Shown here piece after piece: positions 49,628-55,634 of a DNA stretch of 55,634 nt. The translations under genes were made by a program, and so were the position numbers. Source of the stretch: an uncultured Acidimicrobiales bacterium (GTDB lineage: Bacteria > Actinomycetota > Acidimicrobiia > Acidimicrobiales > SHLQ01); NCBI GenBank assembly GCA_938038785.1, contig CALHTB010000051.1, forward strand, positions 1 to 55,634, in the 5' to 3' direction. The notes under the pieces are model-generated. The model was not told the DNA's origin. It ran no database searches and saw only the letters and a program-made list of their open reading frames with translations. The number at the start of each line of letters is the position of its first letter. The first letter of the stretch is position 1.

Positions 49628-50287
49628 TTAGATGACGATCGTGACCGCGTCTGGAACAACGATGAAACGAACCTCGTGGGCATGGCCCATTTCGACGCCG
49701 TCGATTCGCACCGTTGCTCGGCTGTCGGGTTGAAATTCGTGGGTTTTTAGCCGTCGAATCGCGATATCTGGGTGCGGCACATGTGTGCCCGAGGCGAGAC
49801 GACTCCGCGCTTTCCACCTGTCGCTGGCCGATAGGTCGGCGCGGATCACGTCGAGTCGGCCATCGTTGGGATGCCCGCTCGGGGCCACGTTCCAATCACC
49901 CAAGAACGACGCGTTCATGGCCGCGTCGACAGCTCCGAGCCAGAACGGACGCCGTATCACGAGGCTGGCGGCCATGACGTGGTCAGTATCGTCGACGGTC
50001 ACGACGGTGAGGTCGATGGGAAGTTGGGTTCGTTCACCCTGACGCAGTTCGCTCGGGGTCCCGCGTGCGCTGACCGTGCGGGCGAGGTCGGCCGTGGGCG
50101 TTCCCGGAACGTTGGTGACGAGGTCGTTCGGGCTCAGCCCGACGTGCTCGGGACCTGCGAGGTTCACGGTGTCGCCATTGCGGTTGATCGTGAACAGGCC
50201 GGCCAGCTCACGGTCGCTGGACACGATTGGGGCATGTTCGGGGAGCTCGCCCCGGCTCCCCCAGTCCTCGCCCTTCTTAATCGTCAT
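49628..50287 (-). CDS. Diacylglycerol-kinase C-terminal-domain-like protein
   Basis: A 219-residue protein resembling the C-terminal domain of the YegS/diacylglycerol kinase family: LGDWNVAPSGHPNDGRLDVI (the g.iaP.a..dDG.LdV pattern) and VRIDGVEMGHAHEVRFIVVP (DGE-like strand). The N-terminal catalytic half with GGDGT is absent, so kinase activity is unlikely. The start at 50287 overlaps the helicase stop by 11 bases, placing it in the tatA-tatC-helY operon. The role is unknown. Confidence 0.6.
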   Translation of the reverse strand: MTIKKGEDWGSRGELPEHAPIVSSDRELAGLFTINRNGDTVNLAGPEHVGLSPNDLVTNVPGTPTADLARTVSARGTPSELRQGERTQLPIDLTVVTVDDTDHVMAASLVIRRPFWLGAVDAAMNASFLGDWNVAPSGHPNDGRLDVIRADLSASDRWKARSRLASGTHVPHPDIAIRRLKTHEFQPDSRATVRIDGVEMGHAHEVRFIVVPDAVTIVI

Positions 50288-52862
50288 GGCTCGGTGCAGC
50301 CTCGAGATCTACAGGTGCGTCGACGATACCTCTTTGCACCAGCGCAACGGCCTCGCGGGCTCGGCTGCGGGTGCTCGGGTTGGGGGCCATGACGGCGATT
50401 TGGGTGAGCACATCACTCACCTGCTTCATCGATCGGACAAAGTCGCCTCCGGACAACTCTTCGGTGTCCAAAATGTCGCCGAGTCCGCCGCCAGCGGCCC
50501 ATCCATGGGTAGCGGCCAACAGTCCGGCGTCGATGTCGCGGCTCTCGGGTAGCCCGTAGGCCGATTCGAGCCGTTGCACTTCGTTGACGACTTGGGTGAT
50601 GCCCTTCACGGCGTTGCGGGCGTCGTCGTTGGGAAACCAGGGCGGTGGCCCTTCGTCGCGGCCGCGAGACTCGTACACGTACACCGACACCACCCCAGCG
50701 AGCGTCGCCGCATCGTGGCCGTCGAGATGTCCTGCCCGTATTGACTCGACGATCACCAGGTCGAGCTCGTGGAACGTGCTGACGAGAATTTGGCCCGCCT
50801 CAGTGAGCGTCCAATTCTCGATGTAGTCAAGTTCGGTGAGCAAGCCCACAACGGCTTTGAAGCGATCGTTTAGGCGCCCTCGACGCTCGGCGATGCGAGC
50901 CTCGACTCGACGCAGCTCCCGCTTGGTGGAGCCCGTCTTGGCGGACTTCCAAGGGCTCGCCGGTTGGCCAGCGCGATTCGGCACGTCATCGTGTTCGGAC
51001 TGGTAGTTCTTCTTCGCGGCCTTGTTTTTGCTCTTTTTGCTGCCCTTCTTGCTGCTGGCCTTGCGGTGCAGCCGACGCAGCTGGTCGACGATGTCGTGCT
51101 GGTGCGAGCGGCTGGTCGGGTTGAACGGTTCGGGAAGACGAATGTGGCCAACGGTGACGGGAGGGCCGTCAAGCGCCTCAGGGTCAACAACGTTCACCTC
51201 GCCGTTGCGGTCGATGACCTTCAGCTGGACCTCTTTGCGGCGCCAGGCGCTCGAAAGGACCGCCACTACCCCACCCACATCGATGACGTCGCCGGGGCGC
51301 AAACGCGAGACGGCCTCGCCTATCGCAGCGAGCCGCTCGCGATGGTCAGCTTCGCCAAGACTCTCGGTAACAACACTGCCCGAATGCTCGAGTTCGGCCA
51401 CCAGACGCTCGCGGCGCTTCTCCAGTTCCACAACAGCACGGTTGGCCTGAAACTGGCCGAACGACTTCGACATCAGCTCTTCGGCATGGGCACGCGTATA
51501 GCGACTCACCAAATGGCAGGTCATGTTGTACGTGGGGCGGAACGCCGATCGAAGCTCGAAGGTAGTCGACTTCGCCAGGTTCACCACCTCGTCGAAGGTT
51601 GTGAACGGTGTCCACAGAACCACCGCGTGACCCCGATCGTCGATGCCGCGGCGACCCGCTCGCCCCGTGAGCTGGGTGTAGTCGCCCGGAGTGAGCAGTT
51701 CGTGATGTTCACCGGTGAACTTCGAGAGTTTCTCGATGACAACGGTTCGAGCTGGCATGTTGATGCCAAGCGCCAGCGTTTCAGTGGCGAAGATCGCCTT
51801 TAGATAGCCCGCAGTGAACAGTTCTTCGACTGTCTCCTTAAACAGCGGCACGATTCCGGCGTGATGGGCCGCAATGCCCGCTTGCAGCGCGGCGAGCCAA
51901 CCGGCGTAGCCCAGCGCACGCCGATCGTTCTCGGAGAGGTGTGCGGTTCGGCGTTCGACCACCTCGGTGATCTTGTCGGCCGTTGCTGAATCGGTGAGGG
52001 TGATGCCCTGGCTTCGAAGCTGGCTGACGGCGTCTTCGCAGCCAGCCCGGCTGAAGATAAAGGTGATTGCCGGCAGGAGGTTGCGCCGATCGAGCTCCTC
52101 GATGACCTCGTAGCGGCGTGGAGTGCGCCAGGGGCGCTTCTGAGGCGGCCCCGAGCGTCGATCTCCTTTGTTGCCTTTGCGTTGCTTTGGGGCCGGGTCG
52201 TAGCGGCGTCCCTGGGGGTTTGGGCGCTTCTTCTGGAGTGTTTCGATGAGGTGATGGTCGCCACGGCCCTTCTCGGCCACGAAATAGGAGTTCTCGAGGC
52301 GGACGGGCCGCGTCTTCTCGGTGACCGCAACGCAGGGTGCGTGCACTTCACTGATCCACGCGGCGAGCTCGGCGGCGTTCGACACTGTGGCGGACAGCGC
52401 GACGATGCGAATGTGCTTTGGTAGATGGATGATCACCTCTTCCCACACGGGACCGCGGAAGTTGTTTTGCAGGTAGTGCACCTCGTCCATCACGACGAAA
52501 TCGGTGGTGTCCAAACGCTCAGGCTCGGCGTAGAGCATGTTGCGCAGCACCTCGGTCGTCATCACAACCGCCGTCGCGTCGCCGTTTATCGAGTTGTCGC
52601 CGGTGAGCAGGCCAACATTGTCGACCCCGAGCCAGCTCCGTAGGTCACGAAACTTCTGATTCGAGAGCGCCTTGATCGGGGTGGTGTACAAACCGCGGCG
52701 ACCGTTCTGGCGGGCCATCGCAATGGCGTGCTCGGCAACGTACGTTTTGCCGCTTCCAGTTGGCGCAGCGACGACCACCGAACGTCCAGCTTCAAGATGT
52801 TCGATTGCATCAACTTGGAACCGGTCGAGATCGAAATTTCGCGGTGGTCCGAGTTGGGTCAT
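50277..52862 (-). CDS. helY: HelY-like DEAD/DEAH-box superfamily 2 RNA helicase
   Basis: An 861-residue helicase of the Ski2/Mtr4-like group. Motifs are VVVAAPTGSGKTYVAEHAI (Walker A), FVVMDEVHYLQ (DEVH), RIVALSATVSNA (SAT), TETLALGINMPARTVVIEKL and QLTGRAGRRGIDDRGHAV (motif VI). The C-terminus (DSHCT-like) includes LVIVESIRAGHLDGHDAATL and VRSMKQVSDVLTQIA. In mycobacteria helY sits downstream of tatA-tatC, as here, and is thought to process RNA. The start overlaps the tatC stop by four bases (ATGA). Confidence 0.88.
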   Translation of the reverse strand: MTQLGPPRNFDLDRFQVDAIEHLEAGRSVVVAAPTGSGKTYVAEHAIAMARQNGRRGLYTTPIKALSNQKFRDLRSWLGVDNVGLLTGDNSINGDATAVVMTTEVLRNMLYAEPERLDTTDFVVMDEVHYLQNNFRGPVWEEVIIHLPKHIRIVALSATVSNAAELAAWISEVHAPCVAVTEKTRPVRLENSYFVAEKGRGDHHLIETLQKKRPNPQGRRYDPAPKQRKGNKGDRRSGPPQKRPWRTPRRYEVIEELDRRNLLPAITFIFSRAGCEDAVSQLRSQGITLTDSATADKITEVVERRTAHLSENDRRALGYAGWLAALQAGIAAHHAGIVPLFKETVEELFTAGYLKAIFATETLALGINMPARTVVIEKLSKFTGEHHELLTPGDYTQLTGRAGRRGIDDRGHAVVLWTPFTTFDEVVNLAKSTTFELRSAFRPTYNMTCHLVSRYTRAHAEELMSKSFGQFQANRAVVELEKRRERLVAELEHSGSVVTESLGEADHRERLAAIGEAVSRLRPGDVIDVGGVVAVLSSAWRRKEVQLKVIDRNGEVNVVDPEALDGPPVTVGHIRLPEPFNPTSRSHQHDIVDQLRRLHRKASSKKGSKKSKNKAAKKNYQSEHDDVPNRAGQPASPWKSAKTGSTKRELRRVEARIAERRGRLNDRFKAVVGLLTELDYIENWTLTEAGQILVSTFHELDLVIVESIRAGHLDGHDAATLAGVVSVYVYESRGRDEGPPPWFPNDDARNAVKGITQVVNEVQRLESAYGLPESRDIDAGLLAATHGWAAGGGLGDILDTEELSGGDFVRSMKQVSDVLTQIAVMAPNPSTRSRAREAVALVQRGIVDAPVDLEAAPSHDD

Positions 52863-53647
52863 GTACTAACGGGCGCCTGGCTCGCCTTCTTCATACGACG
52901 CTGGCGCAGCCAGCCCCAGATGATTGCAACCTCAAAGAACACGTACATCGGCACCGACAGCACGCCGAGGGTGATCGGGTCGCCCGATGGCGTGAGCACC
53001 GCCACCAGAACCACGATGCCCACGATGGCGTATCGCCTACCCGAGCGCAGTTGTTGCACGTTCACCAGGCCGAGCATCTGGGCGATGATGAGTATGAGCG
53101 GGAACTGAAAGCCAAGCCCGAACGCGACGAGCATCTTGACCAAGAAGGAGATGTACGGCGCGGGGCTCAGCAGCGGAACGAAGTCGCCAATGTCGAGGAG
53201 GAACTCAAGTGCGCGTGGGATGCTCCAAAACGCCAGTCCCGACCCAAAGAAGAACAAGATCACGCCAAAGAAGACAAATTGCAGTGCGTGCTTCTTTTCG
53301 TGCGGGTAGAGCCCAGGAACGACGAATTGCCAGACCTGCCACAACACGACCGGCATCGCGAGCATAAATCCGCCATATCCAACGACCGTGAAGACGAGGG
53401 AGAACCCTTCGAGTGGTTGGGTTTGGACGAGGGCGCAGTTCTCGATGAACGACTCTTGGTCGATTTCATCGAGCGCTTTGCAGTACGGCTCTTTGATGAT
53501 GTTGAATATCCGCCGGTAGAAGATGAGCACGACTCCACCACCGACGGCAATTGCGAGGACGCATTTGATAATGCGGCTACGGAGCTCGGTGAGGTGCTCG
53601 ATTAGGGTCATCTCGCCCTCTGGGCGAGTCTCGGCGTGTTCGACCAC
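52859..53647 (-). CDS. tatC: Sec-independent protein translocase TatC
   Basis: A 262-residue TatC. It opens with EGEMTLIEHLTELRSRIIKC, the classic M-tLi.HL.ELR.R cytosolic motif, followed by six membrane helices. FGLGFQFPLILIIAQMLGLV matches the conserved F..aF..PvvL........v segment. TatC recognises twin-arginine signals and forms the translocon with TatA. The start shares its base with the tatA stop, and the stop overlaps the helicase by four, making a tight operon. Confidence 0.9.
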   Translation of the reverse strand: MVEHAETRPEGEMTLIEHLTELRSRIIKCVLAIAVGGGVVLIFYRRIFNIIKEPYCKALDEIDQESFIENCALVQTQPLEGFSLVFTVVGYGGFMLAMPVVLWQVWQFVVPGLYPHEKKHALQFVFFGVILFFFGSGLAFWSIPRALEFLLDIGDFVPLLSPAPYISFLVKMLVAFGLGFQFPLILIIAQMLGLVNVQQLRSGRRYAIVGIVVLVAVLTPSGDPITLGVLSVPMYVFFEVAIIWGWLRQRRMKKASQAPVST

Positions 53648-54039
53648 TATTTGTCGCCGTGCATGGGAGGCTCGTCAGGCTCCGACATTTCCGCCTCAGC
53701 GCCAGCGGCATAATCAGGGGCTGCGTCGGCGGCGCTGCTGGGCGGTTCGGTTGCGTGATGATCGAGCGCATGATCGGTTAATGCAGCGGGCTGATCGGGC
53801 GGCAGTTCCGCGACCTTGGTGACGTCGGTGAACGAGGTGGGTGTTGGTTCGCCAGTGACCTTTGAAACCGGGTCTTTCATTGCGGTCTGCATCTCGCGTT
53901 GGAAGCCAGCACTGATACGGCGGAACTCGCCAACCATTTTGCCAACTTGGCGAGCCGCCTCGGGCAGCTTCTGTGGTCCAAGCACCACTAAGGCGACGAG
54001 CAAGATGATGAGAAACTCACCACCACCAACATTGAACAT
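53647..54039 (-). CDS. tatA: Sec-independent protein translocase TatA/TatB subunit
   Basis: A 130-residue TatA/B-type protein: FNVGGGEFLIILLVALVVLG then PQKLPEAARQVGKMVGEFRR is the transmembrane helix, FGP-like hinge (LGPQKLP) and amphipathic helix. The long acidic tail (PSSAADAAPDYAAGAEAEMS) is typical of actinobacterial TatB as much as TatA, so the exact paralogue is uncertain. ATG 54039 is preceded by TAGAAT (54046-54051) at six bases, predicting a leaderless transcript. Confidence 0.85.
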   Translation of the reverse strand: MFNVGGGEFLIILLVALVVLGPQKLPEAARQVGKMVGEFRRISAGFQREMQTAMKDPVSKVTGEPTPTSFTDVTKVAELPPDQPAALTDHALDHHATEPPSSAADAAPDYAAGAEAEMSEPDEPPMHGDK

Positions 54040-54045
54040 GTAGAG

Positions 54046-54051
54046 ATTCTA
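54046..54051 (-). promoter_or_regulatory. tat operon -10 box, leaderless
   Basis: TAGAAT on the minus strand ends six bases before the tatA ATG. The terminator of the preceding gene lies where the -35 box would be, so recognition probably relies on the -10 element. Confidence 0.5.
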
Positions 54052-54057
54052 ACGCCT

Positions 54058-54084
54058 GAACCCCTCAGCAAAGCTGAGGGGTTC
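54058..54084 (-). terminator. Hairpin terminator of the zinc-ribbon gene
   Basis: GAACCCCTCAGC (54058-54069) pairs perfectly with GCTGAGGGGTTC (54073-54084), leaving a three-base AAA loop. It follows the stop at 54116 on the minus strand and separates that gene from the tat operon. No strong T-run follows. Confidence 0.65.
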
Positions 54085-54092
54085 GGTTACTT

Positions 54093-54111
54093 CTCGGCCG
54101 GAAGTGCCGAG
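54093..54111. repeat. CGGAAGT-loop hairpin, solitary copy
   Basis: CTCGGC (54093-54098), loop CGGAAGT (54099-54105) and GCCGAG (54106-54111) form a six-bp hairpin. The loop is identical to that of the repeats at 44.1 and 55.5 kb, but the stem is completely different and still fully paired. Confidence 0.65.
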
Positions 54112-54115
54112 GTGT

Positions 54116-54448
54116 TTATGCCTCGGAGATTGCTGCGAGGGCTGCAGCGATAGCGTCTTCGTCGTCGAGCAACTTATGGAAGTCCAAGATGTCGTCGTGG
54201 TCGATCTTGCGACCGCTACGAATTTCGAACAGCTCGGCGGGCAGCGTCCAGGTGTCCATGTGAACCCCGCTGGCGACCAGGAGGTCGATGGTGCGGTGTT
54301 CGGCTGGCTTGACGACAACCATTGCGCAGACGGGGCAGGTGAAGCGGTACTCTCCGCGGTCGTCATCTAGGCACACACGTACCGTGACGTCATCCGTGGT
54401 GAGTTCCACGTCTCCGCAGTCTGAACAGCTAGCTCGAATCGTTGCCAT
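54116..54448 (-). CDS. Zinc-ribbon hypothetical protein
   Basis: A 110-residue protein with cysteines in MATIRASCSDCGDVEL and YRFTCPVCAMVVV (CSDC and CPVC), a probable zinc ribbon, followed by an acidic helical tail (HDDILDFHKLLDDEDAIAAA). The first half reads as a beta-rich ribbon domain. It sits upstream of the tat operon with its own terminator. No function is recognised; a GGAAAAC stretch precedes the ATG. Confidence 0.6.
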   Translation of the reverse strand: MATIRASCSDCGDVELTTDDVTVRVCLDDDRGEYRFTCPVCAMVVVKPAEHRTIDLLVASGVHMDTWTLPAELFEIRSGRKIDHDDILDFHKLLDDEDAIAAALAAISEA

Positions 54449-54683
54449 GTTTTCCGTCTCGCTCCAAAGCGCTAATCGGGAGTTGCGCTTGTAAGGAATT
54501 ATTCGGACGGGGAAGGATTTCCCTTGAGGAGCAAGCGGACTATTTCAAAAGTTCCGCGTTGGGCCTATTCGACCATCTAGCCCCAATTTGGGTGTTTCTG
54601 GAGGCCCACGGAGTGTGGGCGTAGGTCGATTGGCCCCTGCTAATCCGATTATGGAGCCGGTGTTGGTTGGTAACTCGGGGACG

Positions 54684-54703
54684 TAGCCGTAAAAATGCGG
54701 CTA
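54684..54703 (+). promoter_or_regulatory. Start-codon hairpin / -10 region of the GDPD gene
   Basis: TAGCCG (54684-54689) pairs with CGGCTA (54698-54703), whose last A is the first base of the GDPD ATG. TAAAAA (54690-54695) fills the loop and, with TTGGTA (54667-54672) 17 bp upstream, could be the promoter of a leaderless mRNA. If that promoter is used the hairpin exists only in DNA. Confidence 0.4.
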
Positions 54704-55443
54704 TGGGAATGCGCCTGCCGTCGAAACGTGAGAAGCCGATTGCCTTTGCGCACCGCGGCGCCAGGGCGCATGCCCCCGAGAACACCGCTGAAGCGTTTGA
54801 CCTTGCGGTGAAGCTCGGGGCCACGGGAATCGAGTCCGATGTGTGGCTCACCGCTGATGGCGAGCTGATCCTTACCCACGACGGCACCGTTGGATTGCGT
54901 CGTCGCAAGATCGCCACGATGGGTCGTGAGGAATTGCCCGACACGTGGATTACGTTGCCCGAGCTGTTCGAGCGAATTCCAGCAGATCTCGACGTGTCGA
55001 TTGATATCAAGACCGACGCTGCGATGGACCCGATTCTCGAGTGGGTCGCCACGCTCGATCCGCTGACACGCGGCCGGCTCTACCTGTGCCATCACGATTG
55101 GGAGCGATTGGCCATGTGGCGCTCGGCCGATCCGCATATCCGTCTTATCGATTCGACGTCGCTGAAATCAATGGCCGATGGGCCCGAGCGCCGTGCGTTT
55201 CAGCTTTCTGAAGCCGGTATCGACGGGGTGAACTTGCATCATCACGAGTGGACGGGCGGTATGGCCACGCTGTTTCACCGGTTTGATCGCTTGTGCTTTG
55301 GGTGGGACGCGCAGCATGCCCGAATTCAGCGAGACCTGTTTCGCATGGGGCTCGACGGCATTTACAGCGACCACGTCGATCTCATGATGGAGACGCTGCA
55401 AACCCACCTAGACGAAGGCCCAGCACCAACCCCGACAGTCTAA
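54703..55443 (+). CDS. Glycerophosphodiester phosphodiesterase (GDPD)
   Basis: A 246-residue GDPD-family protein. Catalytic residues lie in IAFAHRGARAHAPENTAEAF (HR...PENT), GIESDVWLTADGELILTHDG (E-D and H) and the C-terminal WDAQHARIQRDLFRMGLDGI. It lacks a signal peptide, so it is likely cytosolic and cleaves glycerophosphodiesters to glycerol-3-phosphate. ATG 54703 is used; ATG 54709 is in frame and close. No transporter gene is next to it. Confidence 0.85.
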   Translation: MGMRLPSKREKPIAFAHRGARAHAPENTAEAFDLAVKLGATGIESDVWLTADGELILTHDGTVGLRRRKIATMGREELPDTWITLPELFERIPADLDVSIDIKTDAAMDPILEWVATLDPLTRGRLYLCHHDWERLAMWRSADPHIRLIDSTSLKSMADGPERRAFQLSEAGIDGVNLHHHEWTGGMATLFHRFDRLCFGWDAQHARIQRDLFRMGLDGIYSDHVDLMMETLQTHLDEGPAPTPTV

Positions 55444-55634
55444 GTTTGTCGCTGGCGGTCCAAACATCGCATTGAGAAGCGCTCAAGGGGAGTCAGCGGA
55501 GCGGACGACCAAGTCGACTTCCGCGGATGTTCGCCGGAAGTGCGAACTCGTGCTTGAGGGGAGCGAAGCTCGCGTAGCGACCATGAATGCGAAGTGGGGA
55601 TGTTCGCCGGAAGTGCGAACTCGTGCTCAAGGGG
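55444..55634. repeat. Repeat array with CGGAAGT-loop hairpins, cut by window edge
   Basis: Two hairpins GTTCGC-CGGAAGT-GCGAAC (55529-55547 and 55602-55620, period 73) flank a box GAGCGAAGCTCGCGTAGCGA (55561-55583). A degenerate copy precedes them near 55480. Box and hairpin order match the module at 44.1 kb. The array probably continues beyond the window. Confidence 0.75.

Noticed and set aside
55525..55634. Possible CRISPR array at the right edge
   Set aside because: The repeated part is interrupted by another conserved box rather than variable spacers, and the same box pair occurs at 44.1 kb; no cas genes are seen.

Overview
The window looks like a chromosomal stretch of a high-GC actinomycetote, most likely a free-living, possibly marine, member of the Acidimicrobiia. 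Pointers are a DUF222-HNH endonuclease, a DUF4193-like acidic zinc-ribbon protein, a mycoredoxin-like protein, the tatA-tatC-helY gene order, an MttB-family methyltransferase, and many promoters in which a TANNNT box ends 6-8 bases before the start codon (leaderless mRNAs). No rRNA or tRNA genes were recognised. The taxonomic call is inference.

Region by region. 1-9.9 kb: metabolic and housekeeping genes (saccharopine-dehydrogenase-like reductase, 2OG/Fe(II) oxygenase, AlgH/YqgE protein, XRE regulator, agmatinase-family ureohydrolase with a patatin-like hydrolase, threonine-aldolase-like PLP enzyme, ECF-like sigma factor, HI0933-type flavoprotein, DUF222-HNH endonuclease). 9.9-15.4 kb: an accessory island with a direct/inverted repeat, three toxin-antitoxin pairs (MazEF-, ParDE- and VapBC-like), a TetR regulator, a broken second vapC tail lying as a direct repeat of the first, and a large three-part protein (tectonin-like propeller, PLAT-like domain, C-terminal domain with the His-then-Cys order of a permuted papain fold). 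15.4-25.8 kb: OsmC protein, frameshifted lipoprotein, a metallophosphoesterase/flavin disulfide reductase operon, kinase-like phosphotransferase with lipoprotein, MttB-family protein, REP-like palindromes, VOC protein, acyl-CoA dehydrogenase, mycoredoxin.

25.9-40.3 kb: a cell-surface and secretion block. It holds a secreted metzincin protease with RTX calcium repeats, a giant 2842-residue surface protein (two CSLREA/beta-helix modules, 16 Ig-like repeats, Thr-rich stalk, membrane anchor), a TVP38/DedA-like membrane protein, a second secreted RTX protein and a predicted Tat-exported protein. 40.3-55.6 kb: FGE-like protein with a DDAH/arginine-deiminase-like enzyme, isoprenylcysteine-methyltransferase-like protein, NUDIX, flavin oxidoreductase with Hsp15-like S4 protein, an RGG-type disordered protein, GNAT, a lipid-droplet-protein-like ORF, a double ThyX-like protein, the operon tatA-tatC-helY-DAGK-like, a zinc-ribbon protein and a glycerophosphodiesterase.

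How they fit together: the Tat translocase at 53-54 kb could export the Tat protein at 39.6 kb; the two RTX proteins and the giant adhesin-like protein probably act together at the cell surface in calcium-rich water; the TA island next to the propeller/PLAT/papain protein looks like acquired DNA. Interspersed repeats near 44.1, 54.1 and 55.5 kb share hairpins with an invariant CGGAAGT loop and changing but still paired stems.
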